A DNA stretch of 49,539 bases from Desulfuromonadaceae bacterium (GTDB lineage: Bacteria; Desulfobacterota; Desulfuromonadia; Geobacterales; Pseudopelobacteraceae): positions 1-49,539 of the forward strand of contig JAQTRC010000009.1 in NCBI GenBank assembly GCA_028712665.1. Direction: 5' to 3'. The notes under the pieces were generated by a model that saw only the letters and a list, made by a program, of their open reading frames with translations, ran no database searches and was not told where the DNA came from. How positions within the stretch are numbered: the first letter of the stretch is position 1; each line of letters starts with the position of its first letter. This document shows positions 36,096-44,115 of the stretch, one piece after another. The position numbers and the translations under genes are program-made.

Positions 36096-37560
36096 TGCAG
36101 ACCTCCGGGGTATTCTGTGGGATGACAACCGTGAAGACTGTTTCTCCGGAACTGCTGGTGACCCCTATGGAGCCTCCGTGCATCTCAACGATGCTCTTGC
36201 AGACGGCAAGACCGATGCCGGTTCCCTTGCCTGCTTGCTTGGTGGTGTAGAAGATGTCGAATATCCGATCAAGCTCTGTTGCCTGGATGCCGCAACCGTT
36301 ATCCCTTACCTCGATATGGTAGAAAGAATCCTTGCAGTATGCTTTGAACAGGACAACATCACCAGATTGAGAGGCATCGGAGGCGTTTATCAGCAGATTT
36401 AGGATCACCTGCTGCATCTTCCCTTTGTCCAGAGACAAAGGACAAGAGAGATGGCAATCATCCTCTGTCACAAGTCTTACTGAATGTTTGCTGAGCGCAA
36501 TTTTTGCAAATTCGGCACTTTCCGTAAAGAAGCGACTGCTGTCGATCTGTTGCAGATCAAGTGACCCGGCCCGGCTAAAATCATTTAACTGGCTTACTAT
36601 CCGCCTGATCCGCTCTGCCCCCTGCTTTATGATATCCAGGTTACGGTTCGGGGCTCCGTTTTCCTGCTCCAGATTGTAAATGCAGGTGCCTATTGTGGCC
36701 AGCGGGTTATTGACCTCGTGGGCCACCCCTGCCACAATCTTACCGATTGAAGCCATCTTTTCGCTCTGTATAAGCTGCACAACCATCCGTTCGCGCTCCC
36801 CTTCGCTACGACGCAGCCGTTCGAGCATTTCGCGAAAACTCTCCTGGAGAACACCGATCTCGTCATTTCTCGGCTCCGGCAGTTCAATGGTCAAAGTTTG
36901 AGGGTTGATCTCCGACATTGCCCCTGCAAGATTCTGAATCGGCCGGGTTATTGTCTGGCCGACAAAGTAGAAGAGAAGCGTGCCGGCAAGGAAAAACAGG
37001 GCTGAGAAGGATACAACCTTGAATCCCATCATGTAGAGTTCACGTTCGAGCGGTTTCATGGAAATCCCTATTCTCAGGGTTCCCCAGCTCTTGCCGTAGA
37101 TACTGAGCGGCATCGCAACATCCAGGATATTCTCGTGCGTTACCGCATCAAGGACCATTCTGGAAATAAACGAATCCCCCATCAAAGCTTCGCGCGTGAG
37201 ATCATCGGTAATAGTATGGCCATATTCCATGTAGTGGTTATGGGCAAGTACTTTGCCCTTGTCATCGGTCACAAAGGCGTACAGAGCCGGGAAATCTTTG
37301 TTAGCTACGATTTCCTCGACAAAATTATCAAGCAGCCCCCCCTCTTCGATAACCCCCATTTCCTCATACACAAGTGCATTGATGATCGGTGTCCTGAGCG
37401 AGGTGGCCATGCTGCGGGCGTTACTTACCAGACGATCATAGAGGAGCCGATTCTCGTTGCGCCATGCCCAGCTTCCCCAGATTATGGAGGAAATTGCAAC
37501 GATAAGCGCTGCAGTCAGGACAAACTTCCCCTTTATCCCCGGAATGAAGCGCCCCCTCAT
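36067..37560 (-). CDS. Membrane sensor histidine kinase (partner of the oxyanion-binding protein)
   Basis: This 497-residue kinase has two membrane segments (about 12-33 and 185-208) flanking a periplasmic sensing domain. A HAMP linker (T-R-P-I-Q-N-L-A) follows, then the phospho-acceptor helix V-A-H-E-V-N-N-P-L and an ATPase domain with N-L-L-I-N-A-S-D-A, D-N-G-C-G-I and G-T-G-I-G-L-A. The NtrB-like H-E-x-N-N-P type pairs with NtrC-type regulators. The ATG at 37560 overlaps the stop of the binding-protein gene as ATGA. The three genes are therefore one X-S-R unit, with the periplasmic protein probably presenting ligand to the kinase. Confidence 0.92.
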   Translation of the reverse strand: MRGRFIPGIKGKFVLTAALIVAISSIIWGSWAWRNENRLLYDRLVSNARSMATSLRTPIINALVYEEMGVIEEGGLLDNFVEEIVANKDFPALYAFVTDDKGKVLAHNHYMEYGHTITDDLTREALMGDSFISRMVLDAVTHENILDVAMPLSIYGKSWGTLRIGISMKPLERELYMMGFKVVSFSALFFLAGTLLFYFVGQTITRPIQNLAGAMSEINPQTLTIELPEPRNDEIGVLQESFREMLERLRRSEGERERMVVQLIQSEKMASIGKIVAGVAHEVNNPLATIGTCIYNLEQENGAPNRNLDIIKQGAERIRRIVSQLNDFSRAGSLDLQQIDSSRFFTESAEFAKIALSKHSVRLVTEDDCHLSCPLSLDKGKMQQVILNLLINASDASQSGDVVLFKAYCKDSFYHIEVRDNGCGIQATELDRIFDIFYTTKQAGKGTGIGLAVCKSIVEMHGGSIGVTSSSGETVFTVVIPQNTPEVCSAEIQAIAG

Positions 37561-38423
37561 CGATGACACTTGTAACCGCACCCTGACGGAATGTCGCGCA
37601 TCATACTGAAGATCATCCGATAGTCATCGGAATTCGCTTCAGCGAAACCGAATTTGAACTCGTCATCCCAGTTGGCCATGATCTTTTTGTGTTCGGAATT
37701 GTTCCGGTCGAGCTTCAGCAGCGCCTGCTTAACGGCTTTGATGAACTCAGGTGGAGCTTCTTTCCTGACCACAAACGGGACCGATGGAAGAAAGTCTGAA
37801 TAGGCCAGCACCCTTAAACCATGGCTCATGTATTTATTAGCAATCACATCCTTGACTGCGCCTGCGTCGTACTGTCCTTTCAAAATTGCCTTGGCAACTG
37901 CGTCATGGTGTTTCAGATTGGTTATGGAGGCCAGCTCCTGGAGCCGGATTCCGTTGTTCCACAACATGTAGCGGGGGATAAGATTACCGGAGGTAGAGTG
38001 GGGCGAACCGAAAACCATGTTTTTACCCTTGATTTCATGCAACGATTTCAGCGGCGAATTTTTCGACACGATGATGGCGGAACGATAGAAAGGGATACCA
38101 TCGTGATTGAGCGGTTTCAGGATCGGAATTGCACCGTAGAGTGTGCTCGCTTCGGTGAAGGTTACATCCCCCAGTGAACTGATCTGAGTTATCCCGTCCT
38201 TGAGAAATCTTACCGCCTCCGGGTAATCGCGGCTGATCTTCAGTTCGAAGCGGTAGGGGGTGTTCTGGGTGAGGTAGTCCATGATCGGCTGGTATCGCTT
38301 GTACATGACCACCGGGTTGTAACGGGGAATTACGCCGAAGCGGATGACCGGTTTGTCGGCGGCGAAAAGTGGAATCGCCAGCGTGAAAAGCAAAGCGGAT
38401 AAAACGGTTACGGCAAGCTTCAT
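37557..38423 (-). CDS. PhnD-family periplasmic oxyanion-binding sensor protein
   Basis: This 288-residue protein begins with a signal peptide (cleavage after I-P-L-F-A) and has the two-lobed PhnD/phosphonate-binding fold. The anion loop S-P-H-S-T-S-G-N and K-D-G-I-T-Q-I-S...D-V-T-F are visible. No ABC permease or ATPase is present; the next gene is a sensor kinase, as in AioX-AioS and ArxX-ArxS. It therefore probably reports a tetrahedral or related oxyanion. The mature chain has only two cysteines, both at the end in C-G-Y-K-C-H-R, and so lacks a mid-chain cysteine like that reported for AioX. The start is the ATG at 38423; 41 more residues could be read upstream but contain no signal-like start. 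Confidence 0.85.
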   Translation of the reverse strand: MKLAVTVLSALLFTLAIPLFAADKPVIRFGVIPRYNPVVMYKRYQPIMDYLTQNTPYRFELKISRDYPEAVRFLKDGITQISSLGDVTFTEASTLYGAIPILKPLNHDGIPFYRSAIIVSKNSPLKSLHEIKGKNMVFGSPHSTSGNLIPRYMLWNNGIRLQELASITNLKHHDAVAKAILKGQYDAGAVKDVIANKYMSHGLRVLAYSDFLPSVPFVVRKEAPPEFIKAVKQALLKLDRNNSEHKKIMANWDDEFKFGFAEANSDDYRMIFSMMRDIPSGCGYKCHR

Positions 38424-38631
38424 TGCGTTGTTCCGGAGAGAAAGGAATGAGCGTCGGTTATGCAGACAGAATAACTGCTTTTGCGGATAAATCAAGTTTG
38501 AACATCGCGAACCGCACTGATTTGCGAAGCCGAATTTGCTCTGCAAATCGGACCCCGAAAGGTGCAGCGCAGGGAGATGCTACAGGCCCTGTCAAGCTGG
38601 CGCCTGGATTTGGAATCGGATTAAGCTCTAA

Positions 38632-39327
38632 TTATCGCCGGTTGCCGGTAAACCTGAGCAGCATGAGAAAAAGGTTGATGAAGTCCAGATAGAGTGTTAA
38701 TGCGCCGAGTATGGCAGGTTTTCTCCCCTCTGCTCCCTGAGCTGCCAGCTCTTTGATCTTCCAGGTATCGTAAGCTGTCAAGCCGGTGAAAACGATCACC
38801 CCAACGCCGGATATGACCCATGAGACGGCGCTGCTAGCAACAAATATATTGACAACCGAGGCAATCACCACTCCGATCAGCCCCATGAAGAGGAAGTTGC
38901 CCCATGAGGTCAGGTCGCTTTTTGTCATATAACCGTAGACGCTCATCGCACCGAACATACCGGCCGTAATGACGAAAGTGGATGTAATGGAGCTGGTAGT
39001 GTAGACCAGGGCGAGAACTGAGAGGGTGACTCCGTTTAGCGCCGAATAGGCTATGAATATCAGAGTTGCAACGGAGGCGCTCAGTCTGTTGATAGCACCG
39101 GACAGGGTAAACACCAGGGCGAGTTCCCCGATCATTAACCCGTAGAACAGGAACCGATTCCCGATTACTGCATTTAGTGTAGCAGGTGAGGAGAGTGTCA
39201 TCAGTGCCGCAAAGGCGGTAATGGTGAGTCCGGCTCCCATCCAGGCATAAACTTGCCGGATGAGAGCATTTTGCTTGACGATTGCCTGTTCTGGCGCGCG
39301 GGTGTAGACGGTATTAAATTCATTCAT
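38632..39327 (-). CDS. Bax inhibitor-1/YccA family membrane protein
   Basis: This 231-residue protein has about seven hydrophobic helices and ends with the family mark G-A-L-T-L-Y-L-D-F-I-N-L-F-L-M-L-L-R. The F-T-G-L-T-A-Y-D-T segment is also typical and includes the pore Asp region. Bacterial BI-1 members are proposed calcium-leak channels or FtsH regulators (YccA). It lies upstream of the sensor genes on the same strand but 208 bp away, so it is probably independent. Confidence 0.9.
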   Translation of the reverse strand: MNEFNTVYTRAPEQAIVKQNALIRQVYAWMGAGLTITAFAALMTLSSPATLNAVIGNRFLFYGLMIGELALVFTLSGAINRLSASVATLIFIAYSALNGVTLSVLALVYTTSSITSTFVITAGMFGAMSVYGYMTKSDLTSWGNFLFMGLIGVVIASVVNIFVASSAVSWVISGVGVIVFTGLTAYDTWKIKELAAQGAEGRKPAILGALTLYLDFINLFLMLLRFTGNRR

Positions 39328-39784
39328 GATATTGCTCCTTGATCTCTGTTTTCAAATCCCATCTATTTTATCTTATCTTGTCGCGCTGGAGTTTATCGGC
39401 TGATATGAGAGTTTCGTTATAACAGGATGCCCTATACGCGTTATTGATACAACCTTTATTATGTTCAGGCGGATTCCAGGTCCCTCGGCTCAGGCGTCAG
39501 CTTCCCCCGCTCCTCAATTGGATTGAACACCGTTCGTCAGTCAACTCCTGATATCGCCATTTCAATGAAAAACTCATTTAATCATACAAAATATTCTCCT
39601 TCCAGACAACTTTGAATCTGATCCGCTGTATGAGGCATTTTCCAACTCACAAGCGACGGCACTATTTTCAATCAAAACTATTCTCAGCAAATATCAGATC
39701 AGATAACAAAAAAGCAGTCATCTCAAGCAATTTATAGAGATGACTGCTTTTATCAAACGAGAAAAGATCAGGTAAGGTTTTCGG
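39328..39784. other. Intergenic region between cydB and the BI-1 gene
   Basis: These 457 bp hold the cydB terminator at the far end and presumably the BI-1 promoter near 39330-39420. The middle has no credible gene on either strand and no repeat I could recognise. Confidence 0.5.
39708..39751 (-). terminator. Rho-independent terminator after cydB
   Basis: On the minus strand AAGCAGTCATCTC pairs exactly with GAGATGACTGCTT around a 12-nt loop, followed by a run of T (plus A run 39708-39713). It lies 34 bp past the cydB stop. Confidence 0.95.
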
Positions 39785-40840
39785 TCAATACGCCTCCGAG
39801 TCGCCCAGAACATCTTCGTTGGTTACTCTCGCCCTGAAGAGCCGATACACCCATATTTTATAGCATATAACGATCGGAACGAAAATCGCCGCTACTACGG
39901 TCATTATCTGGAGTGTCATCAGACTGGATGAAGAGTTGAAGATCGTCAGGTTGGATGCCGGGTCGATGTTTGAGGGGATCAGGTTCGGGAACAGCCCGGT
40001 CACACCGGTGAAGACCACGAAAACTATAGTCAGACATGAGAAGAGGAAAGCCTTGTGGCATGAACCCTTATGTATAAAAACCTTGACCAGCAACAGCGAC
40101 ACAACTGCAATGACCGGAACGATCAGCAATACAGGCGCTTTAAAAAAGTTGTCATACAATTTCGTTGCCGGGTATGTATAGCCAAGAAATGCAACTGCAA
40201 CAACCAGAAGCGGAATCCAGAGTTTGTCGGCCAGATCAGCGCCGCGCTTGCTGAGGTCGCCTGTCGTTTTAATGGCGGCATAGAGTGAGCCATGCACGGC
40301 GAAGAGCAGTACGAACAGCACTCCTGTCAGCAGGCCGTAGGGGTTGAGTAGTCCGATCAGTGAGCCATCATAACTGAAGTTGATGGCGGCAAAGTCGTTT
40401 CTCATCGGGATTCCCTTGAAGATGTTGCCGAAAGCGACGCCAAACAGAAGGGCCGGAAGAAAACTGGAGACGATAATTGCCCTGTCCCATGATTTCTTCC
40501 AAGTGATGCTGTCAATCTTGCCTCTGAATTCGAAAGATACACCGCGCACTATTAGAGAGAAGAGCAGAAGAATCAGCGCCGAATACAGATTGCTGAACAT
40601 AAGGGCGTAGGTGGTTGGAAATGCTGCAAATGTGGCGCCGCCCGCCGTAACCAGCCATACTTCGTTGCCGTCCCACACCGGGCCGATTGAATTGATCAAC
40701 ACACGTTTTTCAGTATCGTTCTTCGCCAGAAAACCTGCAAGAAAGCCCGTACCGAGTACAAAACCGTCCAGCATGAAATAGACTGCCCACAAAACACCCC
40801 ACAGCACGAACCAGATGATTTGGAATACCGATATATCCAT
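39785..40840 (-). CDS. cydB: Cytochrome bd quinol oxidase subunit II
   Basis: This 351-residue membrane protein has about eight or nine helices and the typical N terminus W-F-V-L-W-G-V-L-W-A-V-Y-F-M-L-D-G-F. The segment G-P-V-W-D-G-N-E-V-W-L-V follows. CydB supports the heme-bearing CydA in oxygen reduction to water coupled to quinol oxidation. GGGGAGGGG lies before its ATG within the end of cydA, and only 3 nt separate the two genes. Confidence 0.95.
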   Translation of the reverse strand: MDISVFQIIWFVLWGVLWAVYFMLDGFVLGTGFLAGFLAKNDTEKRVLINSIGPVWDGNEVWLVTAGGATFAAFPTTYALMFSNLYSALILLLFSLIVRGVSFEFRGKIDSITWKKSWDRAIIVSSFLPALLFGVAFGNIFKGIPMRNDFAAINFSYDGSLIGLLNPYGLLTGVLFVLLFAVHGSLYAAIKTTGDLSKRGADLADKLWIPLLVVAVAFLGYTYPATKLYDNFFKAPVLLIVPVIAVVSLLLVKVFIHKGSCHKAFLFSCLTIVFVVFTGVTGLFPNLIPSNIDPASNLTIFNSSSSLMTLQIMTVVAAIFVPIVICYKIWVYRLFRARVTNEDVLGDSEAY

Positions 40841-40843
40841 GAG

Positions 40844-42190
40844 TTATCCCCTCCCCTGAACATTAATTATACTGGAAACATCTTTTTCCGGCCCCATTTT
40901 GGCATATTTGACCAGCAGGAAGATGTCGATGGCACCCAACAGGCCATACAGCAGTGTGAAACCGATCAGCGACATTATTACCTGGGTTGATGTGATTGAT
41001 TTTGAAACCGCATCGGAGGTCTTCAACACTCCGTACACGATCCAGGGTTGCCGCCCTAATTCGGCCACTAACCACCCCAATTGTTGAGCCAGGTAAGGTG
41101 CCGGTATCGCAAATACCATAAGAGTCAGGAAAGCCCGGTATTCGACAAATTTCTCTCTGCGCGACAGAACTATTCCCAACAGGCTGGCCAGAATCATGAA
41201 CATGCCAAGACCGGCCATTAGTCGAAAGCTGAGGAAAGTCGGCAGGACTGGTGGACGAAGCTCCGGCGGATACGACTTCAAACCCTTGATTTCGCCGGTT
41301 GCATCATGAAAAGCCATTAGACTTAGCAGGTTTGGTATGCAGAGTTGATCGACGGAATTAGACTCACGCGCCACATCAGGAATCAAAAACAAACTCATGC
41401 CAACGCCTCGCTTTGTTTCCCACTGCGACTCCATTGCTGCAAATTTTGTCGGCTGATGCTCGGCGATTTCAACTGCATGCATGTCGCCTGTCACGGCTAC
41501 TCCGATGCAGGCAATAAAAGCCCAGATTGCGGCCATCTTGAACGAGCGAACGAAGAAGTCATTTTCATTTTTCCGTAACAAATGCCACGCGGAAACGCCC
41601 ATTATCAGGAAAGCCGCCAAGGCATAACCGGAAAGCAGCGTATGGACGAACTTGATCCAGCCGTAGTCGTTGGTGAGGACGGCCAGAAAATCATTCATTT
41701 CAGCCCTGCCGTTACGAATCACATAGCCTACCGGTTTCTGCATCCAGGCATTAGCCAGGAGGATGATAAGCGCTGAAACGTTGGTGGCAACTGCAGTAAG
41801 CCAGATGGTCACCATATGCGCTTTTTTCGATATCTTGTTCCAGCCGAAGATCCAGACGCCGATAAAAACCGACTCGAGGAAGAAAGCCAGAGTGGCCTCA
41901 ATGGCCAGCGGAGCACCGAAGATATCCCCCACGTACCGTGAATATTCCGACCAGTTCAGGCCAAACTGGAACTCCATCGTGATACCTGTGACAACACCAA
42001 GAGCGAAGTTTATCAGGAACAGCTTCCCCCAGAATTTGGTCATGCGCAACCAGGTCTCGTCTCCAGTGGTCACGTACTTGGTCTCCATCCATGCTGTCAT
42101 TATGGACAACCCGAGTGTAAGCGGAACGAATATCCAATGAAACATTCCTGTTGCAGCAAACTGAAGCTGACTGAGAGTAACTACATTCAT
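40844..42190 (-). CDS. cydA: Cytochrome bd quinol oxidase subunit I, short Q-loop type
   Basis: This 448-residue protein holds the three hemes of cytochrome bd. Near the N terminus F-H-W-I-F-V-P-L-T-L-G carries the high-spin heme ligand His. G-R-Q-P-W-I-V-Y-G near residue 385 and the quinol loop region H-Q-P-T-K-F-A-A-M-E are also clear. Length indicates the short Q-loop class rather than the 520-residue E. coli type. AGGAGGAG lies 5 nt before the ATG. High oxygen affinity would serve detoxification or microoxic respiration in an anaerobe. Confidence 0.95.
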   Translation of the reverse strand: MNVVTLSQLQFAATGMFHWIFVPLTLGLSIMTAWMETKYVTTGDETWLRMTKFWGKLFLINFALGVVTGITMEFQFGLNWSEYSRYVGDIFGAPLAIEATLAFFLESVFIGVWIFGWNKISKKAHMVTIWLTAVATNVSALIILLANAWMQKPVGYVIRNGRAEMNDFLAVLTNDYGWIKFVHTLLSGYALAAFLIMGVSAWHLLRKNENDFFVRSFKMAAIWAFIACIGVAVTGDMHAVEIAEHQPTKFAAMESQWETKRGVGMSLFLIPDVARESNSVDQLCIPNLLSLMAFHDATGEIKGLKSYPPELRPPVLPTFLSFRLMAGLGMFMILASLLGIVLSRREKFVEYRAFLTLMVFAIPAPYLAQQLGWLVAELGRQPWIVYGVLKTSDAVSKSITSTQVIMSLIGFTLLYGLLGAIDIFLLVKYAKMGPEKDVSSIINVQGRG

Positions 42191-42248
42191 AGAATCTCCT
42201 CCTGAAATTTAGTCTCGCAGACATGTACCACGGCAAAATACATTATTG

Positions 42249-42276
42249 AGTCTACCCCGGATCATGATAAAGTCAA
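42249..42276 (-). promoter_or_regulatory. Candidate cydA promoter
   Basis: On the minus strand TTGACT (42271-42276) and TAGACT (42249-42254) are 16 bp apart, about 59 bp upstream of the cydA start. A small dyad, GTCAA-TT-TTGAC, overlaps the -35 (42272-42283) and might be an operator. No clear FNR or Rex box was seen. Confidence 0.35.
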
Positions 42277-42462
42277 TTTTGACAAAAAAAGTACGTCAGC
42301 GAAATGTTGAACCGTCTGAAATGCATTTATAAATATTGTTCGAAAGTTTGATGGAATTTTACTATTTTTAAACGAAGAGCCACAAAACAAACAAGATCTT
42401 TTTTATCTTTAATTCAGTTTCAGAATTATGTCAACAAAAAAAATGCGGGATTTTTTCAAATT

Positions 42463-44115
42463 TCAGTTACGTTTCAGAGATATTATCGAATCGCCAAGTT
42501 TCAAGCAGGCAGGACGATGGCTGACAACGAGCATGGTCACGCCTCCGGCTCCTCTGATGCGTTCGTTCAGTCGAGACACTACCTCACGTTCAGTTGCAGA
42601 GTCCAACCCTTCTGTAGGCTCATCCAACAACAGAATGGGAGCATCCTTGAGCAGAGCGCGTGCAAGAGCAATACGGCGCGCCTCGCCACCCGAAACGGCA
42701 GAACCATTGATCCCTACCTCTGTTGCCAGACCAAGCGGCAGGCCCGCCACCCATGCATCAAGACAACTGTCCCTGAGGGCCTCCTGTATCCGTTCCTCAT
42801 CGGCAGATGAGTTTCCTAAAAGGAGATTTTCCCGAATTGTGCCGTTAAAGAGGTGAGGACGTTGAGGAACAGCAGCCATCATCGCAATTAACGATTCTTT
42901 TGGCAGATCACGGATTTCTGTTCCTCCCACGGTGACACTCCCCTCATACTCTCTAAAGCGGAGCAAGATCTCGATCAACAGGCTTTTACCGATACCGCTT
43001 GTTCCTGACAGTACAAGGCTGCCGCCAGCGGGCAGAGTGAGGGATATATTTTGCAGTACCGGCTCTCCCGGCAAGTACGAAGCTGAAACATCTTTGAAAC
43101 ATATCCCATTGTCGACAGGCATATTACAAGGAACATGCGTGTCGGGTACCGGTATCGGAGCATCAGCCAGCTCGAAGATGCGGATAGCGGACTCTCGTGC
43201 AGCAGGCAGCAGATGCAGAGCCGATGGCAACTGGCCTGCTGCTTCGAAAATAGCAGCGGAAAAGAGCAGCAACATTACCAGATTTGGCGGAGCCATCTGG
43301 TGGGAGGCAACCTGTATGCCGGCGGTCAACAGTACCGCAGCAACACCGGATCCGGCGAAAAGAGCCATTGTGCCCTGAGAAAAGCCATTGATCCTCCCTA
43401 GACGCTCCTGTTCCAGAACCAATTGAACCGACAAACCATCAACCGCTGCGGTTTGACGTTCCAAAGCTCCCAGCAGTATCAACTCTTCGACCCCCTGAAG
43501 ACCTTCTGTTACCTTGGTGCGAAGTTCGGCGGCCAGCAGAGCGGATCGCCTGCCGGGCACTTCGGAAAAGCGGCGAACCAGCAGAGGTAGCCAAACTCCC
43601 GCAAGCAGAAGAAACGGTAGCATCGCAACAGCAGCTGGAGTGCAGAACCAGGCAAGAAAAAAAAGCCCGGCCGCGATTGAAACAGCCCCCGCCACGACAG
43701 GAGCAATGATTTTCAGATAAAGCGTCTCCAGAGCATCTACATCGGCACGCAGCCTGCCGGTAACATCTCCCCCCGAGTAACGCTCCAGGCAGGCGGGAGC
43801 CAATGGTTCGAACCTCATGAACAACCAGACGCGCAGATCAGAAAGAATTCTGAAGGTCGCCTCATGAGTTACCAGTCTCTCGGCATAGCGTCCAACGGTT
43901 CGTACAATGGCAAGAAAACGTATAGTCGCCGATGGGAAGAAATAATTGAACGATACTCCGCTGGCGCCAGAAACTGCCATAGAGGCGATAAACCAGCCGG
44001 ATAGCGCCATCAGCAAACTGTTTGCTAGAATCACCAAAACGCACAACAGAATCCCGGAGACCATCCAGAGCCACTGACTACGGGATATTATTATAAAGCG
44101 AATTATGTGGGTCAA
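42463..44115 (-). CDS. cydC: Glutathione/cysteine ABC exporter permease-ATPase CydC
   Basis: This 550-residue half-transporter has six N-terminal membrane helices including the CydC mark M-A-L-S-G-W-F-I-A-S-M-A-V. The ATPase domain has Walker A G-T-S-G-I-G-K-S, signature V-S-G-G-E-A-R-R and Walker B I-L-L-L-D-E-P-T-E-G-L-D. With CydD it exports reduced thiols or handles heme to allow cytochrome bd assembly. It starts at TTG with GAGGA 6 nt upstream and overlaps the cydD stop. Confidence 0.9.
   Translation of the reverse strand: MTHIIRFIIISRSQWLWMVSGILLCVLVILANSLLMALSGWFIASMAVSGASGVSFNYFFPSATIRFLAIVRTVGRYAERLVTHEATFRILSDLRVWLFMRFEPLAPACLERYSGGDVTGRLRADVDALETLYLKIIAPVVAGAVSIAAGLFFLAWFCTPAAVAMLPFLLLAGVWLPLLVRRFSEVPGRRSALLAAELRTKVTEGLQGVEELILLGALERQTAAVDGLSVQLVLEQERLGRINGFSQGTMALFAGSGVAAVLLTAGIQVASHQMAPPNLVMLLLFSAAIFEAAGQLPSALHLLPAARESAIRIFELADAPIPVPDTHVPCNMPVDNGICFKDVSASYLPGEPVLQNISLTLPAGGSLVLSGTSGIGKSLLIEILLRFREYEGSVTVGGTEIRDLPKESLIAMMAAVPQRPHLFNGTIRENLLLGNSSADEERIQEALRDSCLDAWVAGLPLGLATEVGINGSAVSGGEARRIALARALLKDAPILLLDEPTEGLDSATEREVVSRLNERIRGAGGVTMLVVSHRPACLKLGDSIISLKRN

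Noticed and set aside
37557..38423. Phosphonate ABC transporter component
   Set aside because: The PhnD fold invites this label, but there is no phnC or phnE beside it, and the next gene is a coupled sensor kinase. A sensory role is better supported.
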